A program made the position numbers and the translations under genes. DNA of 64,000 bases. Origin: DASXRU01 sp033856235 (GTDB lineage Bacteria > Acidobacteriota > Blastocatellia > Pyrinomonadales > Pyrinomonadaceae). Shown piece after piece: positions 50,260 through 58,937 of this stretch. The notes below the pieces were generated by a model, which worked only from the letters and a program-made list of their open reading frames with translations, was not told the DNA's origin and did not search any database. Positions within the stretch are counted from its first letter, which is position 1; the number at the start of each line of letters is the position of its first letter. Where the stretch lies: positions 1 through 64,000 of the forward strand of contig JAWVFI010000088.1 of assembly GCA_033856235.1 (NCBI GenBank). The letters run 5' to 3'.

Positions 50260-50494
50260 GTAACGCAAATTTTAGTTTGCGCGCAAGTTGGACACTATCG
50301 CAAAGCTTGCATGAAACTTTCGATTGGCCTTCTGTCTGCCCCTCCCCGTAAACGGGGAGGGGTTAGGGGTGGGGGGGGTTGCGCCGGCAACCTCTCCCCC
50401 CATCCCCCTCTCCGCTTGCGGAGAGGGGGCGAAAAGACCTTTCGAATGACTTTTGTGCAAGCCATCCAGCCTCGCAAACTAAAGTTTGCGTTAC
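50260..50494. repeat. REPIN-like copy 3 enclosing a G/C-block palindrome
   Basis: GTAACGCAAA at 50260 and AGTTTGCGTTAC ending at 50494 are the outer arms. Inside, at about 50338-50429, lie CCCTCCCCGTAAACGGGGAGGGG and a second C/G block (CCCCTCTCCGC-TTGC-GGAGAGGGG), a different palindromic repeat inserted in or captured by the first. Confidence 0.65.
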
Positions 50495-50517
50495 AACTTA
50501 GCGCACCACCAAGAGCC

Positions 50518-52359
50518 CTAAAAGTAGGGGTTTTCCGGCAGGGCCAGACTCAGATAGCGATTATCCAGGTACACCATCAGATCTCGATCGACGAACTCTG
50601 CCAGGGCCGCCTCAACCCAGGGCGCATCGTCGAAGCGCGCCGCAATTTCCTTCGGGCTGCGAGCATCCGCGCAGTATTCGTAGAGCGTCGCTTGAAGATC
50701 GGAAAAGGTAATCACGCTGGGCGAACCGTTGCGTCCATCTTCAATTGAGATGGTGGCCAATGCCTTGCGATATCGCAGATACGGCCGCGGACCCTTCTGC
50801 CAGCGTTGCTGCCAGGCGCCGACGGCTGCAAAGATCTCGTCGTACTCCGCATCTGCCAGCGTATTGTCCATTTCGTGTTCAAAATAGTAGGAGACGCGTT
50901 GCAGGTCGAACCTGCCTTTAGGAAACAGGTACTCATAGCAAGGCGACGGTATCAACCGGGTGACCGACTGTGTTTCGGGCTCGCTGTACATTGGTGAGCC
51001 GCGATCGGCGCGCGCTTTGGCAATCGCCCAGGGAGCCTGCCAGTGATGAATTTTGGCGATCACGTCACACTGCGCTCTGTAGTCAGCCGCCGTCTCGCCG
51101 GGAAATCTCAGTAAGACGTTGTAGAGGTTATTGATTCCGTAATAGGTGCACCATTTGATCAATTCCAGGTTCCGTACGCCGGTTGTATGTTTCCGCATCA
51201 GCTTCAGGATGTGCGTCGAAAGACTCTCCACTCCCGGCTGGATTGAAAAGAGCCCGCCCTTGCGCATCTGTTTCAATTGCGCGCGCGACAGGCTTGGCCG
51301 AACTTCGTAGTGGATCTTAATGTCAGTATTGGCGGCGGCAAGTTGGCTGAAGAGCGCATCGATATATTCCGGAGCAATGATGTTGTCGATGGCGTTGAAG
51401 TTTAAGACGCCGTAACGGCGCGATAAACAATCGAGCTGGTCGATAACGTCCTCAACGCGCTTGGATCTGAATTCCATACCGGCCCGGTTCAGGCCGCAAA
51501 AGGTGCAGTGGTTCTTCACTCCCCACCAACAGCCGCGGGCGGTTTCAATGGGCAACATGACTTCCTGCGATTCGTCATACTCTTCGTAACCGCTCTCTTT
51601 CCGGGCATAGAAGTACTCATCAAAATCGGGCACCGGAGTCGTGTTCATATCTGAGAGATTAGGCGCTCTTCCCGCGAAGGCTATCCGGTCATTATCGCGC
51701 CACATGATCCCAGGCATGCCGGCCATGGATTCCTGGCGGTACAACCGGCCGACAAACTGCGGCAGAGTTTCATCGGCATCGCCACAATGAATGTAGTCAA
51801 TCTGGGGACAACCCTTGATGACCTCTTCGGCGATGTCATCTTCAAAGCCGGCGCCGCCCATGATTATCGGTATGTCGGGATAGCGACGCTTCAGGGCTTC
51901 GGCCAGAGCAATACTGGCCAGCATTTGTTGAAACACAACCGAGAACCCGATCACGCCAAACCGGCTCCAATCGACGCTATTGACACAAAAGTCAATGAAA
52001 GCCGGCGCGGCCTCGTCCCGGATGCGTTGCAGGTCGGCCAACGAGCAGCGAGCTTGTTGGCAGATGCCGGCAAGATTTTCTTTGTAAAGCTCGAAGTATT
52101 CTTCGTTGGCGGCAAAATCGCCGAAGGCAGCTTTGGTCCAGAGCCATTCTCCGATCATGCTGGGATAGACATCCGCCAAGGTCTCATTGATGTTCCATCC
52201 CACAAATGTTCCGAAATACATGAACAGTGAAAACGTCTGGACTGGAATGCCCGCCCGCTCCAGCGTTGGTTTCAGCAGGCCGAGCTGAAACGAAGGAAAG
52301 CGTGCCGAAAGAGTCGGCATGCTAACGAGGGCCATTGGTTTGAGGAAGTTGGTTTCCAT
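50518..52359 (-). CDS. B12-binding radical SAM enzyme, RiPP maturation type (radical SAM protein 1)
   Basis: 613 residues. The N-terminal half is a cobalamin-binding Rossmann domain (MALVSMPTLSARFPSFQLGLLKPTLERAG ... FGVIGFSVVFQQMLASIALAEAL, IIMGGAGFEDDIAEEV). The radical SAM motif has the long spacing of this subfamily, CWWGVKNHCTFC (C-x7-C-x2-C), after ETARG. The C-terminal PQxxDxxL-like and helical tail (FSDLQATLYEYCADARSPKEIAARF) resembles a small recognition domain. Enzymes of this type methylate unactivated carbons of ribosomal peptides or perform related radical steps. The nearest small or repetitive gene is the proline-rich protein 200 bp upstream. All cluster-binding Cys are intact. 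Confidence 0.9.
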   Translation of the reverse strand: METNFLKPMALVSMPTLSARFPSFQLGLLKPTLERAGIPVQTFSLFMYFGTFVGWNINETLADVYPSMIGEWLWTKAAFGDFAANEEYFELYKENLAGICQQARCSLADLQRIRDEAAPAFIDFCVNSVDWSRFGVIGFSVVFQQMLASIALAEALKRRYPDIPIIMGGAGFEDDIAEEVIKGCPQIDYIHCGDADETLPQFVGRLYRQESMAGMPGIMWRDNDRIAFAGRAPNLSDMNTTPVPDFDEYFYARKESGYEEYDESQEVMLPIETARGCWWGVKNHCTFCGLNRAGMEFRSKRVEDVIDQLDCLSRRYGVLNFNAIDNIIAPEYIDALFSQLAAANTDIKIHYEVRPSLSRAQLKQMRKGGLFSIQPGVESLSTHILKLMRKHTTGVRNLELIKWCTYYGINNLYNVLLRFPGETAADYRAQCDVIAKIHHWQAPWAIAKARADRGSPMYSEPETQSVTRLIPSPCYEYLFPKGRFDLQRVSYYFEHEMDNTLADAEYDEIFAAVGAWQQRWQKGPRPYLRYRKALATISIEDGRNGSPSVITFSDLQATLYEYCADARSPKEIAARFDDAPWVEAALAEFVDRDLMVYLDNRYLSLALPENPYF

Positions 52360-52559
52360 AAAAGTAGGACGCTGGAACGACGCGCAAGATTTTCACTACC
52401 TAACCGAAGTGTGGTGCTAAGGAGGCTGTCAAAACTTGTCCGGTAGCAGCCCGCAGGGAGTAATCCCGATCCGGAAGCAAGCATCGCAGCACTCTCGCAC
52501 GACGCGTTCAGCGCCGTGCGAGATCGTGCTCAATTGATCCTGGCTCGCGATGTACCTTG

Positions 52560-53213
52560 CTAACTCTTCTTAGGCGCAACTTCCGGGTGAACTTCAGGTC
52601 GCACCTTTGACGGAGGAGCGGGCGCCATCTCCGGGATTGGACGCGCCGGCCTTTCCGGCGCCACTTCCGGAATCGGGCGCGCCGGCCTCTCTGGCGCGAT
52701 CTCCGGTGCAATCTCCGGCAATGGCCGGTAAGGCCTGTCAGGTGCGACCTCCGGAATCGGACGGGACGGTTTATCGGGCGATACTTCCGGGAGCGGCCGG
52801 TACCGATCAGGCGCAACCTCGGGAATCGGACGAGATGGCGCAACTTCAGCAATGGGATAGGCTGGCGCCACCTCTGGAATCGGCCGCCCCGGCCGGGCAG
52901 GTGCAATTTCGGGAATCACACGTCCCGGTTTGTCAGGCGATACTTCCGGAATCGGCCTAACCTCTGGATAAACCTCCGGACGAATCTCGGGCCGAATCTC
53001 TGGCCGAATCTCTGGCCGAATCTCTGGCCGGATCTCGGGACGAATTTCTGGCCGAATCTCGGGCCGAACTTCGGGCTGAATCTCGGGCCGGATCTGGGGA
53101 GCTATTTCCGGGTGGACGCCGGGTCTCTCTTTTGCCGGCGCTTGCGGGGCCATTTCCGGGATACCTCCCGGTACTTTGCCAGGGCTGGATTTCTGATCAT
53201 CTTTATTCTTCAT
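52560..53213 (-). CDS. Proline/glutamate tandem-repeat protein (PEIRP/PEVAP), possible modification substrate
   Basis: 217 residues from ATG 53213 (GGGAG site). After a 17-residue Lys/Ser-rich head ending in Gly-Gly (GKVPGG), almost the whole protein is short repeats: a run of about ten R/Q/V-P-E-I/V units in which RPEI occurs seven times in tandem, then several RPIPEVAPDRP-type 11-mers. There is no Cys, no transmembrane helix and no signal peptide. The chain would be extended (polyproline II). The DNA repeats are also tandem, so copy number can change. It stands between a RiPP-type radical SAM gene and a prolyl-hydroxylase-like gene. It could be a multi-core precursor or a structural spacer. 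Confidence 0.75.
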   Translation of the reverse strand: MKNKDDQKSSPGKVPGGIPEMAPQAPAKERPGVHPEIAPQIRPEIQPEVRPEIRPEIRPEIRPEIRPEIRPEIRPEIRPEVYPEVRPIPEVSPDKPGRVIPEIAPARPGRPIPEVAPAYPIAEVAPSRPIPEVAPDRYRPLPEVSPDKPSRPIPEVAPDRPYRPLPEIAPEIAPERPARPIPEVAPERPARPIPEMAPAPPSKVRPEVHPEVAPKKS

Positions 53214-53668
53214 CGCTGATCTCCCAGGGTGTTGCGGCTGCAAGACAGCCACAGTTTAGAAACTACGACGGGCCACGGAAACCTGCCATCCAAAATAGTG
53301 CGAGCTGGTTTTCAACCGACGCTGCAAATCGGAATCCCAAAATCCCTCCTCTAAACTCCCGGCTCATCGGGAACGTGCACTGAAACGCGGGGACTTTACC
53401 GGATAATTAGACTAAGTGAGGCCAACAAGGACAGACCGTTGCCGGCAGATTATTCGTTCAAAACTTGATAAGGAAACGAAGCAGGCGAAGCCTAATCCTA
53501 TCCTCCAAACCTGTCAATAGAATTTCAGAGGGGAGCGCCCAATTTGAAGTTGTGTGAGCGTTTGTTCCCCTCCCAGTTGGAGAGGACTAGAACCTCTACG
53601 CGAACTTGAAATTAACACGCTAGCCAGATGGGCTTAGCAACCTCTGGCAATGCTCGACAATGGGTCGG
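53214..53668. other. Intergenic region, no gene seen
   Basis: Probably holds the promoter of the repeat protein gene (minus strand). No strong structure is visible. Confidence 0.4.
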
Positions 53669-54277
53669 CTATCGGAACCAGCTGATGATCGTAAACCGCT
53701 CACCGCGAACCACCGGCATAACCTCGTGGAAAGTGTCAGCGGGGAAAGCTACCAACAACCCTGCTTCTCCCTTCAGGCTAAAGACCCATGGCTCGGCCGC
53801 TGCCTTATCATCCTGGTCGTAAAAGTTTAGTTGGCCGCCACAAAACGTGCCGGCTTTCGCCTCGGCCGAAAAACTATTTAAGAAAACTACGATCGAAATT
53901 CTCCGAATCTTCAGATGATCAAATTCCAGTTGTTCGGTATTGCCGTCCTGGTGGCGAACAAAAAAGTCGCCCTCGCGGTAGTGAAGGAACTGCGGCGGCT
54001 CGCAATCGATGAGTCGCCTCCGAAAGTATTCTTCGAGCGGGGCTTTTTGTTGCAGCAACTGATCGTGAATCCTGGAAATCGTTTCCGCGTCCGGATGAAA
54101 ACTGGTCGTCTTGCGAACCGTTTCATGGATCCTCTCGTCGGAGCCTTCTATGTAAACTGGCGCTTGAGTGGTTGGCGAAGTGAGCGCCGCACTCCTGAGA
54201 CTTGCATACACGTCGGGACTCAAAAACCCCCGGAGCATAAACAACTTGAAGTGTGCTGCTTTGGATGAATCTGACAT
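53669..54277 (-). CDS. 2-oxoglutarate/Fe(II) dioxygenase, prolyl-4-hydroxylase-like
   Basis: 202 residues covering one P4Hc-type double-stranded beta-helix. The metal triad is visible as RHQDG (HxD) and FHEVMP (distal His); the 2OG-binding Arg follows in VRGERFTIISWF. The upstream LHYREGDFFVRHQDG is typical of bacterial prolyl hydroxylases and PiuC/SM-20-like enzymes. These hydroxylate peptidyl proline or related residues using O2 and 2-oxoglutarate. The Pro-rich repeat protein encoded 455 bp downstream on the same strand is an attractive substrate, and the carbamoyltransferase gene just upstream could act on the new hydroxyl. Both links are inference. Confidence 0.85.
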   Translation of the reverse strand: MSDSSKAAHFKLFMLRGFLSPDVYASLRSAALTSPTTQAPVYIEGSDERIHETVRKTTSFHPDAETISRIHDQLLQQKAPLEEYFRRRLIDCEPPQFLHYREGDFFVRHQDGNTEQLEFDHLKIRRISIVVFLNSFSAEAKAGTFCGGQLNFYDQDDKAAAEPWVFSLKGEAGLLVAFPADTFHEVMPVVRGERFTIISWFR

Positions 54278-54300
54278 TTCTTAGCCGGGTTTAGTTTTCG

Positions 54301-54371
54301 GTAACGCAAACTGTTAGTTTTGCGCCCAGGTTGAGTGTCATTCTCAATCGCAAACTAACAGTTTGCGTTAC
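54301..54371. repeat. REPIN-like inverted repeat, copy 4
   Basis: GTAACGCAAACT at 54301 and AGTTTGCGTTAC ending at 54371, with inner CGCAAACT half-sites. It overlaps the stop of the carbamoyltransferase gene (54368). Confidence 0.75.
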
Positions 54372-56053
54372 GCCTTGAACGCGATTCCCTCTTCGAAGAC
54401 GCAGCAATCAAGACCGCTGTGCAGCAGGCACGCCAGCGCGTCCCTGGGAGTTTCAATAATCGGTTCTCCCATAACGTTGAAGGAAGTGTTAAGCAGCATC
54501 GGAACACCCGTCCGCTCATAAAAACACCTGATCAAATCATAGAACCTGGGGTTAGCCTGTCGGGTAACGGTTTGCAATCGCCCGGTGCCATCAACGTGAA
54601 CAATTGCCGGTACGGCGTAGCTCTTTTCAGACTTTACTTTGCATACGCGAAGCATGAATGGACTATCAGGCGTTGAGCTCCCAAACTCAAACCAATTGGC
54701 AGCCTCCTCAAGCAGGACAGCAGGAGCGAACGGACGAAAACTCTCCCGCATCTTGACACGCTGATTGAGGATCGCCTTCGCATCGGCACGGCGTGGGTCG
54801 CAAAGAATGCTTCGTTGACCCAGGGCGCGTGGTCCAAGTTCAGACCCGCCGTCAAACCATCCGACTATCTTCCCATCACATAACAAATCAACCGTATCTG
54901 CAATGATGTTCTGTGAGGAGATAGCTCTAACGTTTTGCATCTCGCTGATAGCGGATGAAACAGCCAAAGGCGAATAACTGCGGCCGCAAGTATCGCTAAG
55001 CATTCGTCGCCGCGAATTTTTGCGAGTGAGTTGCCACAGTCCGTAATAGGCTGCACCAATTGCCGTGCCGCTATCCTCAGCCGCGGGAATGATGTGGACG
55101 TTCTTGAAGCCCGACTCGCGAATGATCCGTTCGTTGGCCACACTGTTCAGAGCGACGCCGCCGGCGTAGCAAAGATTGTCGCTCTTAACCAACTCCCGGC
55201 ACCGGCGCACCAGGTACATCAATGCTTCTTCCAGAGCCGCCTGGACCGATGCCGCCAACATCTCATATTCACACGCCCGTTGAGGCCATCGTTCGTCATG
55301 CCGGAACTGCCGCCCGACTTTGTCTTTAAAGCAAAAGCGCCCGCGATCGATTTCGAAGAAATCCTCGGCCGGAATTTGTGGCTCTCCGTACGGCGCCAGG
55401 CCCATCACCTTTCCGGCGTCCATTGGCTCCCCGAAGATTTGTTGAGCAACAGCGGAGAACATTCCCCCCAAACTGCCAAACGACGGCATTCCGGAGTCCC
55501 GCATGTCCAGCCACGCCCCGCGCTCGGCTGCGTGCTTTTCCAACGGCACGACAGAGGTGCCGGACGCTGAATAGAGTGAGATCGTTTCCCAACCGTCAGC
55601 AAAACATCCGTTCACAAGTTTCTTTTCTGCCGGAGTAAAATCGCTAATCGGTGAACCTGTGCCGTCCACAACCATGATCGCAGCTTCTTCGAACCCTGAG
55701 GTCGCAAACGTACTGACTGCATGTCCGAGGTGATGCGGGATAACAACCGTCGGGATCCGGTGAGCAAGGACCTTCAAGTAGGGCTCCAGCCGGACATCAT
55801 GCACTTTGTTCTGAGCCTCTCCCTGAACACACAGAACCACGAGAGCTAGTTCTGAGGGCTCAAGGCCGGCATAGCTCAAACAATACGCAATGGCCAGCGA
55901 TGGGCCCGCTCCGTATATCCGATGTCGCTTCCGTCGCGTCAGGCGCTCTTCCTGTACCGCGACCACGATCTCGTCGCCCTTCAATAAGCAGACCGAGCCG
56001 TTGTGCGAAGCGCTGATTCCAAGAATCCATGGTTGTTTGTGTAAGGACTCCAC
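54368..56053 (-). CDS. Carbamoyltransferase (NodU/CmcH/TobZ family)
   Basis: 561 residues, close to the usual family length, probable GTG start. The N-terminal Kae1/YrdC-like kinase-fold part has ILGISASHNGSVCLL, VIPHHLGHAVSTF and MVVDGTGSP. The middle has MGLAPYGEP and the C-terminal carbamoyl-adenylate domain has LCYAGGVALNSVANERI, GWFDGGSELGPRALGQRSIL and TSFNVMGEPIIETPRDA. All are family signatures with the metal-binding His and Asp present. These enzymes move a carbamoyl group from carbamoyl phosphate to a hydroxyl on antibiotics or Nod factors. Here the acceptor might be a hydroxylated residue made by the neighbouring dioxygenase. Confidence 0.93.
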   Translation of the reverse strand: MESLHKQPWILGISASHNGSVCLLKGDEIVVAVQEERLTRRKRHRIYGAGPSLAIAYCLSYAGLEPSELALVVLCVQGEAQNKVHDVRLEPYLKVLAHRIPTVVIPHHLGHAVSTFATSGFEEAAIMVVDGTGSPISDFTPAEKKLVNGCFADGWETISLYSASGTSVVPLEKHAAERGAWLDMRDSGMPSFGSLGGMFSAVAQQIFGEPMDAGKVMGLAPYGEPQIPAEDFFEIDRGRFCFKDKVGRQFRHDERWPQRACEYEMLAASVQAALEEALMYLVRRCRELVKSDNLCYAGGVALNSVANERIIRESGFKNVHIIPAAEDSGTAIGAAYYGLWQLTRKNSRRRMLSDTCGRSYSPLAVSSAISEMQNVRAISSQNIIADTVDLLCDGKIVGWFDGGSELGPRALGQRSILCDPRRADAKAILNQRVKMRESFRPFAPAVLLEEAANWFEFGSSTPDSPFMLRVCKVKSEKSYAVPAIVHVDGTGRLQTVTRQANPRFYDLIRCFYERTGVPMLLNTSFNVMGEPIIETPRDALACLLHSGLDCCVFEEGIAFKA

Positions 56054-56298
56054 CAGGGGCCACTCTATGACTGTCTGGGGGTGTTCAGTGAGAGCAGCCC
56101 CGATGGTCGTCTGAATCAGGTGAAGCGTTGCAAAGACTCGTAACGGCGAATATGTGCTTAGTAGATTATTGTCCCCCGCCGTGTCAAGAGGACGGTCTAG
56201 CTGGTTTCGGCCGCTTCACAATTCCGAGACTCTCTGACAAACTGCGATCCCAATTTGAACCCTTTGCTCTGAACCCTGGAAATACAAATACCACAGCC

Positions 56299-57246
56299 GT
56301 GAAACCACATTACTTCATTCGCCGCCTGGTTTTAATCGCTACCATCATCACGCTGGCGGGGGCCGCTGAAGTCGCCCTCTCGCAAACAGCCGCCGACCTT
56401 CACGAGTCCGAACGCTCAGACAGGATCACCGGCGGACGAATTGAGGTGGCGGAGTTCGAAGCAGGCCAGCCGGACATTCGCATAACCTTGAACGTGCCTT
56501 CGTTTCGCCTGACCTTGTGGCAGAACGGGAAAGAAGTGAAGTCGTACTATGTCGGCGTTGGCCGGAAAGAGTTTCCGATTTACATTGGCGACCGCTCCGC
56601 GACCCAGGTGATTTGGAACCCGGATTGGATCCCGCCCAGCAGTGATTGGGTGCGCGAGATGCCAGGCGTCCAGCCCGGTGAAGTCATCAAGGCCAGTGAT
56701 CCGCGAAACCCCCTCGGCAAACTAAAGATTCCCCTCGGAGATAGCTACCTGATTCACCAGGCAGCGAAATCAACGGACGTCGGCAACCTCGTGTCGCATG
56801 GTTGCGTGCGAATGCCGCTGCCGCTGCTTTACGATCTGGCTGACAAGATTATTGCGGCGCGGAGCGCGACGGTTTCGCCCCAGCGCATCGCCGCGGCGAA
56901 GCGGAGCAAGCGGATGCTGGTGGTGAACCTCGATGAACCCATTCCCGTCGATATCAACTATGACACTCTTGTGGTTGAGGGCGGCGCGCTGCATATTTAC
57001 CCGGATGTTTACGGCCGCGGCACAAACCGGCCCGCGCGTTTGCGCGCGGAACTGGAAGCTTCGCACGTTGACGTCGCCAATCTTTCAGACGCGGTGCTTA
57101 GTAAGATGCTTGCCAGAGCTACGCGGCGAAGCGTGTTTGTGGTGGACACGGCCAGCATTGAGCAGGGGCGCGGTCTGGAAGATGGAAAGCTAATTCCGCT
57201 GATTCCGCGGCCGCCGCGGCCTGAGCGGCGAACCCGGACCAGGTGA
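56299..57246 (+). CDS. L,D-transpeptidase (YkuD family), exported
   Basis: 315 residues from GTG 56299, chosen because it gives a proper signal peptide (RRLVLIATIITLAGAAEVALSQ). A longer ATG frame at 56128 would bury it. The YkuD domain at about residues 60-200 has the nucleophile motif SHGCVRMPLPLLYDLAD preceded by the His in YLIHQAAKS. These enzymes cross-link peptidoglycan (3-3 links) or attach proteins to it. A C-terminal domain of about 100 residues (NYDTLVVEGGALHIYPDVYGRG) and a Pro/Arg-rich tail follow. It is divergent from the carbamoyltransferase with about 245 bp between. Confidence 0.9.
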   Translation: MKPHYFIRRLVLIATIITLAGAAEVALSQTAADLHESERSDRITGGRIEVAEFEAGQPDIRITLNVPSFRLTLWQNGKEVKSYYVGVGRKEFPIYIGDRSATQVIWNPDWIPPSSDWVREMPGVQPGEVIKASDPRNPLGKLKIPLGDSYLIHQAAKSTDVGNLVSHGCVRMPLPLLYDLADKIIAARSATVSPQRIAAAKRSKRMLVVNLDEPIPVDINYDTLVVEGGALHIYPDVYGRGTNRPARLRAELEASHVDVANLSDAVLSKMLARATRRSVFVVDTASIEQGRGLEDGKLIPLIPRPPRPERRTRTR

Positions 57247-57576
57247 AGACGAAAAGAATTTTCCATTTTCCATTTTCCATTTTTATTTGTCGTCGGACGG
57301 GTGCGGCTGCGCCGCCTGATGTGCGGAAGGGCTGAGCCCTTCCGTAACGCTCTCTATCCTGTTTGGGCTATGCCCTCCTATTCCGGGGCGCAGCCCCAAA
57401 CACATTTCCAGTTGCCGGAAAGGCTAAGCCTTTCCGCACATCAGGCGGCGAAGCCGGGAACCCGCTTCTAGTCGGTAAGTTTGCCACTGGTTTAGAGAAA
57501 AACGATTTGATGAACAATGGGAAATGACAACTGGAAAAATAGGGTTTTTCCGCCTTTGCCTAACCCCTTCCCTCGC
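57247..57576. other. Intergenic region with a palindromic element
   Basis: No gene. It contains an 18-bp perfect inverted repeat (57311-57328 and 57432-57449), with smaller hairpins inside (GGAAGGGCTGAGCCCTTCC, GGAAAGGCTAAGCCTTTCC). Confidence 0.7.
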
Positions 57577-58458
57577 CTAGCGCCCAACGTATTCCCAATG
57601 CCAAGGCTCATAACAGTAAGGAACAAAACCGAAGCGCTCGGCATTGCGCACCAGCCAACGATAGACCGGGGTCTGAACTTGGACCGCGCGGTTTGAGTCT
57701 TTGGTATCGACCGGATCGCCACCCACGTAAATATCCAGGGCCCGCCCAGTGAAGTGCGGGCTGTTGACCGCCAGTCCGGCGCCGCCGGAACCGGGTGACT
57801 CGCGCCGCAGCTTTTCCTGATACTCCCGCGAGCGAAAGGACGAAATGATCTTCAGGTACTTTTCAGTCGCGGCCAGCTCGCCCTTATCGGCGCCATGCGC
57901 CAGACCGAGCGACTTCTCCTTGAGCGCCGCCCGAACCATCTGTTTGTAGGCGGCATAGGTTTGCCGCTCAACCAGACGCAGCGCTTCTTCGCGAGTGGGA
58001 TCGTAGAAGTCGGAAATCGGCGCCGTCAGCAGTTGATCGGGTTGTGCCGGCGTGCGGTCCTTCAGACGCTTTCCCTGCCACTCTGCAATCATCTTGAAAA
58101 GCGTTTCTTCGTCGAGCACGCCGCTCGCAGCCAAGCCCTGTTTCTCTTGCCAGCGCGCTACGTGCCTGGCAAAGCCTTCGGAACCGGCGTCACGATCCGT
58201 ATCCAGCAGTCGATTGATGAGACGAATGTAAAGATACCAACCGCGTTGCGGCTTACCACCAAAGGCCCAGTTGAGATCGTAACGAAGCGACGCATTACGC
58301 TTTGCGGCCGCGATGAATGGAGAGGAAGTCGCAGGTCTGACTGCGGAGACGTTGCTCCCTGCCCGCGGGTACGCGCGATTGGGATCGAGAAAAACCAAGG
58401 CAGATAACGCTATGAGCACGACAGCAAACGAAATCATGCGAAGTCGGAAACACTTCAT
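57577..58458 (-). CDS. D-alanyl-D-alanine carboxypeptidase-like (peptidase M15, VanY type)
   Basis: 293 residues with an N-terminal membrane anchor (MISFAVVLIALSALVFL). The C-terminal M15B domain carries SSFRSREYQEKLRR, the zinc site SPHFTGRALDIYVGGD (His ... Asp) and EPWHWEYVG with the second His pair. These zinc enzymes trim the terminal D-Ala of peptidoglycan stems. A PG-binding-like helical segment (RHVARWQEKQGLAASGVLDEETLFKMI) lies in the middle. Together with the L,D-transpeptidase and LysM genes nearby it makes a small envelope neighbourhood. Confidence 0.92.
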   Translation of the reverse strand: MKCFRLRMISFAVVLIALSALVFLDPNRAYPRAGSNVSAVRPATSSPFIAAAKRNASLRYDLNWAFGGKPQRGWYLYIRLINRLLDTDRDAGSEGFARHVARWQEKQGLAASGVLDEETLFKMIAEWQGKRLKDRTPAQPDQLLTAPISDFYDPTREEALRLVERQTYAAYKQMVRAALKEKSLGLAHGADKGELAATEKYLKIISSFRSREYQEKLRRESPGSGGAGLAVNSPHFTGRALDIYVGGDPVDTKDSNRAVQVQTPVYRWLVRNAERFGFVPYCYEPWHWEYVGR

Positions 58459-58550
58459 GCGTCACCCATCCATTTACGGCGCTTACTGAAAAAAGCCGAC
58501 CGCCATGACCGCCCGCGAACCAAAGGCGATTCAGGTCGGTCCGGAAAACG

Positions 58551-58919
58551 TTAGCGAGGGATACGCAGCTTCTGGCCGGGATAAATCTTGTTGTAATCCG
58601 GGACTTCGGTCCGGTTGGCATCCCAGATTTCCTTCCAGTTCTTGTTCCAGTGTTTGGCAATTTTCGTCAGATTGTCACCTGATACGACGGTGTATTCTTC
58701 GAAGCCGCCGCCTTCGACCTCTATGTTCAAGACCAAATCGCTGGCCCGGTAGTCGGGATCGATCCGGTTGTATTCGTCCCACATTTTTTGCTTGGTATCG
58801 CCATTTGAGGTTGAACCGGAGACGTAGAGCACGCCCTCCTGTTCGGTGACCTGCAGGTTATTCACACCACCCTGATTGGCGATATCGATCAGTGACTGGT
58901 ATTTTTCTGTCAATGCCAT
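58551..58919 (-). CDS. BON-LysM protein (YgaU-like)
   Basis: 122 residues. A BON-like N-terminus (MALTEKYQSLIDIANQGGVNNLQVTEQEGVLYVSGSTSN) joins a LysM domain at residues about 73-121 (YTVVSGDNLTKIAKHWNKNWKEIWDANRTEV ... IYPGQKLRIP). This is the layout of E. coli YgaU/Kbp, a potassium-binding protein. There is no signal peptide, in line with a cytoplasmic Kbp-like role rather than wall binding. The adjacent upstream gene also encodes BON domains (18 bp apart). Confidence 0.87.
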   Translation of the reverse strand: MALTEKYQSLIDIANQGGVNNLQVTEQEGVLYVSGSTSNGDTKQKMWDEYNRIDPDYRASDLVLNIEVEGGGFEEYTVVSGDNLTKIAKHWNKNWKEIWDANRTEVPDYNKIYPGQKLRIPR

Positions 58920-58937
58920 TTGCCGTAACTCCTTCGT

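Noticed and set aside
50338..50429. G/C block palindrome as an intrinsic terminator
   Set aside because: It has no following T run and looks like a dispersed repeat.
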